Shown: positions 1-11,329 of the stretch, piece after piece
How the letters are laid out: each line of letters starts with the position of its first letter
How positions within the stretch are numbered: position 1 is the stretch's first letter
DNA from: Ananas comosus
Taxonomy: Eukaryota > Streptophyta > Magnoliopsida > Poales > Bromeliaceae
Assembly: GCF_001540865.1 (NCBI RefSeq)
Contig: NW_017893356.1
Location: forward strand, 39,419 to 103,418
DNA: 64,000 bases
Reading direction: 5' to 3'
Made by a program: the position numbers and the translations under genes
The notes under the pieces: model-generated
What the model was told of the DNA's origin: nothing
Databases searched by the model: none
What the model saw: only the letters and a program-made list of their open reading frames with translations

Positions 1-1945
1 ATGTTGGCTGGTCTTTTGGACTTTGGAGGAGCTATAGAAATAGAGAAAGCAATGTTCTGGAGTGGTGACCTCCGATCTTAACTCAAGAGAGAGCTCGTCT
101 TGGAGTTGAGAAAGGTTAGCTTCTTAATAGCTACTTTATTTGGTTTTTGGTTGATGGCTAGATAACTTATGTTAGCTCACTGCTGAGCTATATAGAACTA
201 ATTTAGTGATGTTAAACCCTCTTTTAGGATGGTTTTAAGTTGCCCAACCTGAGGAGGAGAGTGTGGAGTAGAGACTTGCTCTATGTAAGGTATATTTCTA
301 CCTATGTGTTATGATTTCATGAAGTCTTCATAGAAGGCTTAGTAAAATCTTCTAATTGATTTAGAACTATTGTTAGGGTTTTTGGAGGCTTAAGAGCTCC
401 CTGTATAAGCTGCGGAAAGGAGTCGTCGAGTCCCCGGTTGGTTTGACCTTACCGAAATGGGTGAATATTTCCTATGTCTTCTTTGCTATTATTAAGTTGA
501 AATTCTTGCATATTCATGTGAATATATGTTTGATTGGGTGTGTGCATGCATATATAAAACATGCTTATCATATATGATAAAGTGGAACCTCTAAGCAGTA
601 GAGAAAAAGGGGCTATGATAATTGCTTAATTAGCATGCATTACATGAGTTTAGTAAAACTTGTGTAGACAAGTTAGATATATATTGCATCATTTCATAGG
701 AAATTGATGTAGAGCTATGAATGTGACACTTAGTATAGACTAACAATTAAGTGGAGAATGATTATGACACTTAATTCTTGAGTTAGATTATGTAATTCCA
801 TATTGTAGACATGATGACAAGACTTCTGTGCATATCGCATATAACAAGTTATATCTTTATATTGTGAAATGAGTTGTTTAGAGATCATGTGTAGAATACC
901 TTACTTGAGGTTTCGTATACTTGTGTAGACAAGTTGTTCATGGCATTCACATGATTGAGTTAGCATGAACTTCATGTTATTGCATATGGCTTAGTTAAAT
1001 AACTAGAATTAGACATTATAATATAGACTCCGACCTAGGGGTCGTGAGATGACATACTTGTATAGTCAGATAGAAGTAATTGCACATCAATTGTATATTC
1101 CATGTAGTGGAGGTTTATGTAGAAATATATGACATATGCCATGAGTTTGTATGAACACCATAGTGAATCATTGACTATGAATGTAGTAAACCACATTCCT
1201 TAAGTTATAGGGAGTAGTGAATGGACTATATATGAGTTTGCGGTTGTAGCATGTTAGAATCATCAATATGATACAACCATATACTTGTTTAAGTCATACT
1301 ATCTATTGATAGAAATATGTCATCAAGTAGTTGATAGTAGAACATGACTTTATTGTTAATTGCCGACCTTGTGTCGAAATTGAAATTCCATGTTAGAGAC
1401 ATGATGAACTTATGAACGCTATGCTATGGATTACGCTTGCTTGCCAATGTGCTCATTCGTACATGCTTGTGGGGTCGCTCACCACAAGCCGGCACTCTGG
1501 AGTTGGCCTTGCGACATCAGATCGCCCGTGCGTGACTGGACGCCGAAGTGGATTGCCGTGGATAGTGTTGACTTCCACGGGGCCATTAGGCACGGCACGA
1601 GCCGGGACTTTACCACGTGTAAGTCCCTTGTTAATTGGGTTAATGTAATTAAATGTAACCTTAGGGGATATAGTAGTAAAGATACTTTATGTCATTAGTT
1701 GAGATATACCTAGTAGTGAATATACTGGAAGGTTGACATTTCTATTAGTCATTAGTTGTGATGACAGTATTTATATGTTTATACTCCTGTTAGTGTAGGA
1801 AACAACTATACGATATCATTACCTAGTTAAACTATAATGATGACGTGCTGCATGAATCATGACATATAGGTTAATGATGGACAATTTGTAACTAGCATGA
1901 TATATCAATTTGTATATTGAATGAGTAGTATATAAGACATGTTAG
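1..1945 (+). repeat. LTR fragment of the B/Z chromovirus family, 5' end outside window
   Basis: No gene. Two blocks match the solo Z LTR (59,383-61,790) and the LTR starting at 2,286. One is the block around 455-540 containing GAAATGGGTGAA. The other is the block at 1,411-1,625, with a GATTACGCTTGC motif, a direct GTGGGGTCGCTC run and the CACGGGGCCATTAGGCACGG motif. These occur in the same order and spacing as in Z, so this is the middle and later part of such an LTR. It stops at about 1,945, before the expected TGACA end. Short ORFs over 1,412-1,698 are LTR sequence. Confidence 0.7.
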
Positions 1946-2285
1946 AGTGGTTCAGTGGTCTAGATTTTAGTTGACGTCTATACTAACTATTAGTTGGTTT
2001 AAAAAAGTAAACAAACACATATTTATGGTGGAATAGAAGAGATCCTAATCTCCAAATCATCTTATAAAAGCCATTGTCATTTTATCCCTTGTTTAGTAAG
2101 CAAACTAGGCAATACTGTTTGGGACGAGATCTAAATAGAATTCAATTGAGTTCAAATGGCGAGAGTTCAATTGTTTGGAAATACTGACAGTATTATTGAC
2201 AACCAACTTGATTGTGGAGATAACAGCAAATGCATTCTAATCATCGGACCTAAAATTATCAGAATTGAACAGGTCTTATTCGTAC
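1946..2285 (+). repeat. Repeat A, copy 1 (left flank of an LTR insertion)
   Basis: About 340 bp with roughly 95% identity by eye to 8,836-9,170. No gene. It ends in CTTATTCGTAC, and the next base begins an LTR. In the other copy, CTTATTCATAC runs directly into AGTGAGAAATTG, which here is found only at 10,518. Copy 1 is therefore the left half of an interrupted sequence. Confidence 0.75.
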
Positions 2286-5140
2286 TGTAATACACTGAAT
2301 TGTGGCAAATTGCGAAGTGAGTATTAGAATAGTAATTGGAACTCTTCTACAACTTTTGAAGGATTGTTAAGAGGTTTCCACAAGTTACTGGGACAAACAG
2401 AGAGCTGGAAATGGAAAAGTGCATTGCAAATGTACTTTTCCAATGTAGTATTTGAATCGGGTTGATTATGAAGTTTGAGAAGTGGAATGGGTTATGGGAA
2501 CTGACCCACATCTTTTAAAGAGTGGTAGAAAGGTTTTTGACAAGTTAAAAGAGTGATCGAATCGCCGAAAGATCGAAAGTGCATTGGAAATTCGAATTGC
2601 AGAAATTTGCATAGTGTACCGGTACAACCATTATTGTGTACCGGTACACAGCACAGCAGTAGCTGCGGGCTGAGACTATTTTGGTCATTTCACTTCCCTA
2701 ACTGATTCTTATCAGCTTAGCTCGACCCCTGAGCTTGTTCTTATCATGTTGGGGCTGAGAACAGGGGTGAGCTTCTTCCTCTCTTTCTCTCTCTAGGGTT
2801 TCTCTCTCTCTCCACATAGAAATCAAAGGTTTAAGCTTGGTTTCTTCTCTTTGCTGCTACTAGCTGATTGGGAGTGCCTTGGAGCTCTTATTGAAGGTGG
2901 AAAAGAGGTCTCGGAGGAGGCGTTTCGCGGCCTTAACTCGGTTGGAAGCTGGGTTGAGGTTGGAAGAGGTAAGCCATTCAATTTCTCTCAAGTTTTGAGT
3001 TAGGGAAAATGAAGTTGATGTTGTTTTGGTTCTTTGGTTACCAGCTGAATTGGGGAAGATTTCAGCAGCTAGAAAGGGACTATTTGGCTGTGATTTCGCT
3101 ACTTTAATCCTGGGGGAAACGGGATTGAGGCTTTAAGAAGGTAATTAGCTCACTAATTACCTTATGTTGATACTATTTTAAGTTTATTAATGAAATAAGG
3201 ATGCTGATTTTGGGTTTATGCTGACAGCAAACATGTATGTCATCTTTGAGCTGAATAATATGCTTTGGTGAACTGGTTCTGAGTATGTTTCAACCTGAGA
3301 AAAGTACAATTCCAAGTTAAGAATCTATGCAAGTTAAATTTCAGCCTATACTACATAGTTAAACAAGTGTAGTGATGCTGTTTTTGGTAATAGTTCGCAG
3401 CAAGGTTACGACAAATCGTCGGGTTGTTTTCGGTTGACATTTGGGAGTTTTCGAAGGTTAATTTGGAGTACTAACCTGAACCGAAACAAAGGCTTAAGAT
3501 ATAGCCTTGTACAAGGTGAGAATTTTGCCGAAATTGGATATTTTGTTACTAGTTTCAATGCAATGTTATTTGTTAATTCGCAGCAGGATTGAGACCTAAT
3601 TGAGATGAATTTCAGGACACATGTGGGCTGATTTGAGTTGAGTATTGGAGACCTTTGCTTGAAGTGAAGAGTAGACTTAACTTCCCTTTTAAATCCAAAA
3701 AGCTTGAATACTTGGATCGCTTATCAGTGTGAACTCGACAACAGTCGTTGACTATTGGTGGGTTTGGCCACCCCGAAATGGGTGAATTCTCTCTAAGTCT
3801 CTTCAACTTTATTAAGGAGAACCATTGCATGTTTATGAACAGTTTGCTATATTTGAATGGATGAGACTTGTATAACCTGTATAGTATATCGGGTAAAGGA
3901 AAACCTCTATATAGTAGAGGCGAGCTATGAAATTGCTTTGCAGATGGGGATTACGGGCTTAGTAGCAGGTGTTACATGTTATTAATATACTTGTGTAGGC
4001 AAGTTAGAGAAAACATTACTGACTAGCGCATTGAAATTAAGTTATGAAAAGGGATATTCGATCCGGTTGGATAATCATGTGGATGAGGTAGCGTGACATG
4101 ATATCTCGAGTTAAATTATGCAATACTGAGTTATAGACATGATAATAGAGTTAGTCATATATTCTGTATAATAAGAGTACTTATATCTTTATGTGAAAAA
4201 TCATGCGAGGAATATCACCAATGCTGTTTTGCATACTTGTATTACGTTTCATGTAAAGGGAACTAGTATGAACTTCCTGCTTGGACATAACCTTAGAAAC
4301 ATACATGTATTACGTTTCATGTAAAGTGATATAACATGATTGTTATACTATTGAAGATGTTCTAGTAAATAAGTAGAATTGAACTTAATGACATACTTGG
4401 GTAATCAAGTAAGGATCACTGTATGTTACCTATATGCTCCAAATAGTGAGGGAATATGTTGAACTATAGGATATGTGCCATGAGTCATTGGACATAATCT
4501 TAGAAACCACTTTCCTTATGTATAGGGAGTAGTGAGAAAACTCTATATGAGTAAATGTGGGTATGGTCATTATGATGTAAGTATATACGTGCTATGGATT
4601 ACAGCTTGCATGCCATTACGCTCTTTCGCACACGCTTGTGGGGGTCGCGGCCCCGATGCCTAGCACTCCGGAGTAGCTTAGCGACAGATTGCTCGCTTAT
4701 GTACGAAGTGAGCGCCGAAGTGGATTGCCGTGGGGAGTGTATACTACCACGGGGCCATTAGGCACAGCGCGGCTATGACTTCACCTTGTGTAAGTCTATT
4801 GTGAATTGAGTTATGATGAGTTATTTTAACCTTAGATGGACATAGTAGTAAGGTTACTTTATGTCATTGGTCGAGTAACTTAGAGATGAATAAGGTAACA
4901 GGTTAACATCTAGATCTATTAGTAGTGTAATGACAGTATGTTACACTCTGGATAGTGTAAGATGTAACTACAGGATATCATCAGTTAATTCTGTAGTAAT
5001 GAAATATTTGCTTACAGTCTAGCATTTGGCTAGTTAAATTGTCAATTAACATGAATGATAGAAATTATCATAATGAACTAGTATTCATAACTTGTTGACA
5101 TTTAGATATATATATATATATATATACACATTTTGAGCAA
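2286..5140 (+). mobile_element. Solo LTR of B/Z family, left part (continues at 10,139)
   Basis: The LTR starts TGTAATACACTGAA, like Z's TGTAACACACTGAA. A 16-bp palindrome lies at 2,635-2,650 in U3, followed by a CT-rich leader near 2,780-2,815. The block at 4,590-4,790 is homologous to 60,830-61,030. It runs into a TA microsatellite (5,107-5,126) and a single N. The missing end of this LTR is at 10,139-10,512. Left TSD CGTAC (2,281-2,285) matches CGCAC at 10,513-10,517. The two parts total about 3.2 kb with no internal region between them, so this is a solo LTR. Confidence 0.8.
2614..2650 (+). promoter_or_regulatory. U3 palindrome pair (TACCGGTA type)
   Basis: Two copies of GTGTACCGGTACA occur about 8 bp apart. 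The second is a perfect 16-bp palindrome, TGTGTACCGGTACACA. The position in U3, about 330-360 bp into the LTR and before the CT-rich leader, matches palindrome clusters in the other LTR families of this window. Confidence 0.6.
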
Positions 5141-5141
5141 N
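5141..5141. other. Single-N assembly join
   Basis: One ambiguous base. The sequence to the left is an LTR interior that resumes only after the N at 10,138, so the join is an assembly boundary and not one uncertain base. Confidence 0.8.
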
Positions 5142-5283
5142 ATTGAGCTAAAAAGCCTCTTCGGTGCCACTCTTCAACCGAAGACCGAGCATGGCCTGAG
5201 ACAAGTATCGTCAGGTTATCGAGCAAAGCTGGCCCAGTCGATAAGACCTTGATTACCGCGACTGCCTAAAACTCAAACTGCGT

Positions 5284-5378
5284 GCCTAAAGCTGTTTTAG
5301 GTTTTTATGTACAAAATATACATAAATGCACACACAAAGGAAGATAAGCTTCTTCCAACCTAAAACAGCGCTTAGGCA
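5284..5378. repeat. Inverted repeat, stem about 20 bp
   Basis: GCCTAAAGCTGTTTTAGGTT at 5,284-5,303 is nearly the reverse complement of the sequence at 5,358-5,378, with about 54 bp between them. It could fold as a hairpin of about 95 nt. It lies upstream of a GC-rich island. I see no known family; it may be part of a non-autonomous transposon. Confidence 0.5.
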
Positions 5379-5689
5379 CCAGCTAGTTCTGCTTTGCTTT
5401 AGCGTCGAAACAACAGAGGCAGCACGACTAACGTGACCACGTTAGGCAAGCGTTTAGACTGCCTGCCTAGACGCCTCTAGCGCGCAACTAGCTCCTCTCC
5501 AGCCATCACCGTTTTGCCATAAAAGCGCTTTCAGCGCTATAAAATACATAGCAAAGCGCTCCCTAGCGTGCACCTCCCCGCAAGTACGCAAAATCAGCAT
5601 GACACTCCCTGAGCCTAACTTTAAGGCTACAAACTCCCCGAAAGAGCGAAACAACGTGGAACATATATCAACGAGAAATCCCAAAACAA

Positions 5690-6060
5690 AGTGGATTGGG
5701 ATTGGATCGGAACGGGATCGGGGGATCGGCGGAGGGGGTGTAAGGGGACGAGGAGGACGCGCGCGGGGCCGGTGGACTCGTCGCGGCGGCCGACGGCCTC
5801 GAGAGGAGAGGTAGAAAGAGGTAGAGAAAGAGAGAGGGTGAGAGGAGAGCCCAACACACTTCCGGGCCCGACGCGGAAGACGTCTGGGAGGGGGCCCTGG
5901 CGTATCACGAGGCCGTTGGAAGGGGCGGCTGGCGGCGGCAGCGGCCCGCGGCGGCGACGACGAGGACACCGGACGACGTTGGGTCCGGCTCGGACCGGCT
6001 CCCCCCAACGTCGACGACGGTCGCGCGGCGGTGGCGGACCTTTGGGAGGGCGGCTGCTAT
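5690..6060. other. GC-rich, CpG-dense island without a supported gene
   Basis: This is a strongly GC-rich stretch in otherwise AT-rich DNA, with several overlapping ORFs open on both strands (up to 184 aa, minus). Their products are Arg/Pro/Ser-rich low complexity with no domain I recognise. It could be the 5' end or promoter of a captured gene fragment, or part of a transposon. 5,142-5,690 and 6,060-6,240 hold nothing further that I recognise. Confidence 0.4.
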
Positions 6061-6247
6061 TCACTTTAAGTGAAACTTGGAAATCGCGTAGAATTTCCGT
6101 TTTAACTCGTTTTCGCCCGAAACTTGACGAGTGCTTTTGTAATTAAATTACACACAAAAACATCGTCAACTGAGAGTTTAGCTACACTGCAAAAATCTCA
6201 GTCCTTACAATACTATATTTTAATATTAGTATAATATATATTGTAGT

Positions 6248-6876
6248 GTGCTAATGACGGAATCCATACTATCAAGATACTTATCACACTACAACAAATG
6301 TGATGTATCTAAATTATCCACAACCAAGATATGCAAGATTAGAGTAAATGAAGTTGAAAGAGAAAAATCTAAGCACAACCACAATAACAAGTTCATCCAA
6401 ATCGGGCTATATTCACGGGTACAGAGAGATCAAATCCACTATCAAACGAGAAGATGAGATTATCATTCTATTACAATGAGCTTACAACCTTCCAATGAAA
6501 ATCCCTTCTTACTACATATTCTTTGAAGCACTTTCGGATTTCGCAAATCTCGCTACAAAATGCCTCTTAGAATTCCTCCAATACACATTGGAAGCTTTTG
6601 AATCAAGCAAGAAGAACAAGAGAGTTACTTCTCCAACCCTCTCTACACATCTCTTCTCTTTTTTAAGAAAAAGGGAACCCTAGAGAGCAAAAATGAGAAC
6701 TCTCTCTATCAAAATCCAAAGAGAATCACTCTCTTAACATCACTTGGCCCAATAGACCAAAATTGGTCAACTAAAGCCCAAACCAATTACTAACTAGCCC
6801 ATTACATGAGTTGTTAAACCAAACCCAAAATAAACCAACTAGGCTAATAAGTGAATTTGATATCACTAGCCCAACA
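6248..6876 (-). mobile_element. Copia 3' LTR (outer end approximate)
   Basis: On the minus strand the LTR begins TGTTGGGCTAG at 6,876, directly after a polypurine tract AAGGTGGAGAT (6,877-6,887), the usual Copia arrangement. The coding end of the Copia polyprotein lies just beyond. The LTR body contains CT-rich sequence. I could not find a clean terminal CA; 6,248 is a guess, and the LTR may extend to about 6,180. Confidence 0.6.
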
Positions 6877-6932
6877 ATCTCCACCTTGATAGCAAAATCA
6901 CCGCTCCTCATCTCCGCGCCAATCATGTGCTT

Positions 6933-7525
6933 TTATCCTTCACTCAACTTGAAGCCTAAAGAAGTTAGGCTCCAATTCAACTTCTCTACTTGTACTGGCT
7001 TCGTGAGCATATCAGCTACATTCTTATGAGTGCCAACTTTCGACACCCTCACTTTGCCATGTTTAATGACATCTCGAATGTAATGATATTTTGCATATCA
7101 ATATGTTTAGTTCTTTTATAATAAACTGAATTTTTAGCTAAACATATTGCACTCATTCTATCACATAATAAACACATGGTTTAAAATTCATACCAAGCTC
7201 TTTCATCAAACCTTAAAGCTACACCGCCTCCTTGGTTGCCTCAGTAAGTGCCACGTACTCAGCCTCCGTGGTTGACAAAGCCACCGTTACTTGAAGCTTA
7301 GACATCCAACTAATTAGACCATTTTCATATTCAAATACAAAGCCCGTTGTAGATCTTCTCTTGTCAAGATCACTGGCAAAGTTACCATCAACATAACCAT
7401 GCATTGGTCTTCAGTTTTTGTCATACATGATTGCATAATCACTTGTACCTCTCAAATAATAAAGAACCTATTTTGCCACCTCCCAATGCACCTTTTCGAG
7501 ATTTGCCATAAACCAGCTTAAATTA
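6933..7525 (-). pseudogene. Copia polyprotein remnant, RNase H C-terminal part
   Basis: The minus-strand translation, with breaks, shows the Copia RNase H region. It includes an HWEVAK-like segment and YLRGTSDYAI, then [19 protein letters not shown] and [19 protein letters not shown] (7,219-7,404). The terminal HIRDV...NVADMLTKPV region ends at a TAA at 6,933-6,935. Reverse transcriptase, integrase and gag are missing; the copy is cut at about 7,525, where a different repeat begins. Stops after KEAV and frame breaks show it is dead. Confidence 0.85.
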
Positions 7526-7528
7526 TGT

Positions 7529-7805
7529 TATTTAATGCAATATTCTATACAATCCGGCTAGAGCGCATGTAGAAGCATGCAAGCCTCCGCGCTTCTAAAT
7601 TATATTTGATGATAGGATATCTAAATCGATCTCTGTCAGATATGATCTACAATATTCTTTGTATCTAGAAATGAAATTTCATAAACTTTCGACTTCATTC
7701 ATCTATTGAATGATCAACCTCAAAATAAAAAGCTAAAAATAAAAATCTCATAAAAAATAGTAGTAAAAGAATTAAATTTTACCTGATTTAAGTTGTTCTA
7801 AATGT
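7529..7805. repeat. Dispersed repeat R2, copy 1
   Basis: About 280 bp matching 15,318-15,600, starting with TTATTTAATGCAATATTC and sharing GCCTCCGCGCTTC. No coding potential. The second copy lies in intron 3 of the HPt gene, so R2 is probably a non-autonomous transposon, but I found no clear TIR or TSD. Confidence 0.6.
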
Positions 7806-8835
7806 TTTTAGGGAAAGATAGAATGCTACCCATTTTGTTTATGTTTTTTTAAAAAAGAAACTTAGCTGAAAATATAAATCAACCAAGCACCAATCACCAA
7901 CTCCTTTGACACTTGCGCTAGAGACGATTCATAATTATTCTATATTTTTAAAATTACAAACACGTTACATTAGTAATTAAAATAATAAAATGCTCGTGCT
8001 GTCGATGAGCATAAAAAGAAAATTTTGGACTTTGAGCCCTGCTAACTTTCGCTAGTTTAAGGTAAACTTCTACATTGGAACCTGCTTTGAGCTTTATGGA
8101 AAGGAGATTAGTGTATGTTGAGTTTCTCTGTTCACCTCCGTACTCTGCTCTGATTTTGGTTGGGTTTTTTTTTTCCCTTGTAGTTCTTTTGTAAACATGT
8201 GTTTAAATTTTTAATTTCAATAGTTATAGTATCTAAACTTTATCAAATAGTTCAATAGAACTCTCTTCCATCGAAGTTACTAGCCACACGGCAGTTTTGA
8301 TCACATGACATGCGCATAATCTTGTAAGACTCCAAAATATAAAGAAACATTTTTTTCTTTTAAGTTTGAACATACTTTTAGTTTTTTTTTTTCCCTTTAA
8401 TATGTTAGAATATATAGAAAAATAAATTTTATTATGTTTTAAAGCTTATAAGATTTTATATCCAAGACGAACGAATAAAACAATTGTATAATTAGTAAAT
8501 TTTTTTTTTTGACTAAAATAATTAGTAAATTCAATTGAAGAAAGCGGCTAATTAAACTATTAGATAAAGTTTAGGGGTATAGGCATTTGCTTACAAAGTT
8601 AAAGTCATCTCTTGTATTTGTTCCTTTTTGAAAAAACGAAAAAAAAAATTAGTCCTCAGGTTTCTTAACACTTTAAACTAACGTCTAATAGCTCTATATT
8701 GTACTAACCAGAAGCTTGAGACACAAGCTTCAAACTTAAGATATAAGATACCACACAAACACGAATCTCTGACAATATATGGTCGTCACTTCCAACTTTA
8801 TGGTCGTCGCTCAGCATCTAACCACTAGACCACTT
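7806..8835. other. AT-rich intergenic DNA, nothing recognised
   Basis: About 1 kb of AT-rich sequence with poly-A/T runs. I see no ORF of note, no repeat shared within the window, and no RNA gene. Confidence 0.6.
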
Positions 8836-9807
8836 TAGTGGTCCAGTGGTTTAGATTTTGGTTGACGTTTATACTAACTATTAGCTGATTTAAAAAAGTA
8901 AACAAACGCATATTTATGGTGGAATAGAAGAGATCCTAATCTCCAAATCATCTTATAAAAACCATTGTCATTTTATCCCTTGCTTAGTAAGCAAACTAGG
9001 CAATACTGTTTGGGACCAGATCTAAATAGAATTCAGTTGAGTTCAAATGGTGAGAGTTCAATTGTTTGGAAATACTGACAGTACTATTGACAACCAACTT
9101 GATTGTGGAGATAACAGCAAATGCATTCTAATCATCGGACCTGAAATTATCAGAATTGAACCGGTCTTATTCATACAGTGAGAAATTGTACTGAATGTTT
9201 CAAAATAAATTAAAAAGTCTCATTAACTAACGTCTACAATCAATAGAATCCGAGAAATTAGAACCCAAGTTCTGCGAAAACACCGAACTAGTCGAATGAA
9301 AACATATCTGTCCAAACTCAGCAGGACGTGTTGAGAACACTGATAAAAGCATCAGATTGGAGGGCAAATGCATCATTTTTAGCTGCACAAAAGTTTAAGA
9401 ATGCTACCAACTGCTGGTAAGCCTAATTTTTCAAAAACTTGCAGCATCTTCTTGCTTTACAGACCAAACAATGGGTAAATTGCACCACTAGTTCCTGAAC
9501 TTTCAGCTAAGTTTCCTTTCGATTCTCACACTTACAATTTCGATAATAGAGCCCATAGGCTCTTAAGAGAGTTTCCTTTGCCACAATGCATATTTATTAC
9601 TGAGGGTGAACGTTTGCCTGCACCTAATGCATCTGTATGTTTACACGCTATATATTTATCTATTCTCTATTCTATTTAGTTCGTACTATATATTACTCTA
9701 TATATTTATCTATTCTTTATTCTATTTAGTTCTTACTATATATTGAGTACTAATCTTTTTACTGCTTAAAATTTAGACACTTAAAAATGAAAGAACCAAT
9801 TCTATGA
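8836..9807 (+). repeat. Repeat A'+B', uninterrupted (empty-site) copy
   Basis: The first 335 bp match 1,946-2,285 and the next about 640 bp match 10,518-11,150. Here the two parts are joined directly (CTTATTCATAC then AGTGAGAAATTG), whereas in the other copy an LTR separates them. This is the pre-insertion state of the site. Confidence 0.75.
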
Positions 9808-10137
9808 AGAATAGATAAATATATAGAGTAATATATAATAGATTTGAGTCAGTTTGCGAGATGTTGAAAATTAGTTTTAAAAAAAGTTTGATTTTAATAA
9901 AAAAGTCTTTAATGAAAAAGTCTTACATCCGGTTTGCCCCGGTATCTTAGTAAACCGATGATCACTAACACTCGGTTCATCAGAAAACCTGCCCATGAAA
10001 AATAAAGATGCGGGTTCGGTGATTTGAAAGTTATGTTAAAATAAACTCATACAGTCAAAATTAGTTATTAAATAACATTGAAGATAAAACCTCATGTGAA
10101 GCAAGCAGGATGCATATATAATGATATTTAAGATGAC
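9808..10137. other. Intergenic stretch starting with an inverted repeat
   Basis: TAGATAAATATATAGAGTAA at about 9,808 is the reverse complement of part of 9,697-9,720 just upstream. Homology with the other copy (B) ends exactly at the start of this inverted repeat. The rest is unrecognised, ending at the N at 10,138. Confidence 0.5.
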
Positions 10138-10138
10138 N

Positions 10139-10512
10139 TCACGCCCTCTTTGTTGTTGATTTTACAGAGCCTTCCACCGCGGGAAAGGTTAGGGTTCCTG
10201 GCGAGGGGTCAACGGCTAGCTAGAGCTTTCTCGATGATAATAGATGACCTCTACCAATTTATTGTGATGTAGCTCAGTGTTGTATACTGAGAGTATGTAG
10301 AATGTATTTTGTTTTCTTTACATTGTAATAAGGTTCTGGGTTGTATGAGTTTTAAACTTTTAGTTGTGCTCTGATTACTTAATTAAGTTATGATCTTTTT
10401 GCTAAATTATTCATTCTCTTTGTAGACGCCTGGTGTACACTGTAATTGTTTGATGTACATGGCGGGTTTGTGCGCGTCACTGTGAGCTTCCGCTGAAGTC
10501 CAGGGCGTGACA
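10139..10512 (+). mobile_element. Solo LTR of B/Z family, right part
   Basis: The last about 374 bp of the LTR begun at 2,286. It matches 61,360-61,790 of solo Z: a CAGAGCC block after a T-rich run, ACGGCTAGCTAGA, ATGGCGGGTTTG, and a GGGCGTGACA end. TSD CGCAC follows at 10,513-10,517. The hairpin seen in related LTRs should lie at the missing join. Confidence 0.8.
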
Positions 10513-11150
10513 CGCACAGTGAGAAATTGTACCGAATGTTCCAAAATAAATTAAAATCTCATTAACTAACGTCTACAATCAATAGAATCAGAGAAATTAG
10601 AACCCAAATTCTGCGAAAACACCGAACTAGTCGAACGAAAACATATCTGTCCAAACTCAGCAGGACATGTTGAGAACACTGATAAAAGCATAAGATTGGA
10701 GGGCAAATGCATCATTTTTAGTTGCACAAATGTTTAAGAATGCTACCAACTGCTGGTAAGCCTAATTTTTCAAAAACTTGCAGCATCTTCTTGCTTTACA
10801 AACCAAACAATGGGTAAATTGCATCACTAGTTCCTGACCTTTCAGCTAAGTTTCCTTTTGATTCTCAGACTTATAATTTCGATAATAGAGCCCATAGGCT
10901 CTTAAGAGAGTTTCCTTTGCCACAATGCATATTTATTACCGAGGGTGAACGTTTGCCTGCACCTAATGCATCTGTATGTTTACACGCTTTATATTTATCT
11001 ATTCTCCATTCTATTTAGTTCTTACTATATATTACTCTATATATTTATCTATTCTTTATTCTATTTAGTTCTTACTATATATTGAGTACTAATCTTTTTA
11101 TTGCTTAAAATTTAGACACTTAAAAATGAAAGAACCAATTCTATGAAGAA
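10513..11150 (+). repeat. Repeat B (right flank of the solo LTR)
   Basis: About 640 bp nearly identical to 9,171-9,807, with scattered substitutions and a few small indels. It includes a duplicated CTATATATTTATCTATTC segment. No gene. 11,151-11,329 shows nothing I recognise. Confidence 0.75.
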
Positions 11151-11329
11151 TCAGTAGAATTTATAGTGTACATACGTTGGACGAACGAAAGTGTACTCCA
11201 AAATAGAAGTTACAATAAATTACTCAAATAAAATTGTATTGAAAGTTTAGTGACTTGCACGTAGAAATAAAAAGTACTCGTCCAAAAGACTACTTGGCTC
11301 ACAATCACTGGTAGCCAAATGATTCTATG

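Larger units (their letters stand above)
5142..10137. other. Contig apparently misplaced inside a solo LTR
   Basis: This segment is bounded by single Ns and interrupts an LTR whose two halves and TSD lie outside it. It contains (8,836-9,807) a contiguous copy of the sequence that flanks the LTR on both sides, meaning an unoccupied site. The simplest reading is that it comes from the alternative haplotype, or from a paralogous locus, and was slotted into a scaffold gap. Confidence 0.65.

Noticed and set aside
1940..1975. Possible SINE or tRNA-derived promoter (GTGGTTCAGTGGTCTAGA)
   Set aside because: Resembles an A box, but I found no B box at a suitable distance and no poly-A tail.
5454..6146. 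Overlapping ORFs of 145-184 aa on both strands
   Set aside because: They follow from GC richness, which removes stop codons. Products are Arg/Pro/Ser-rich without domains.
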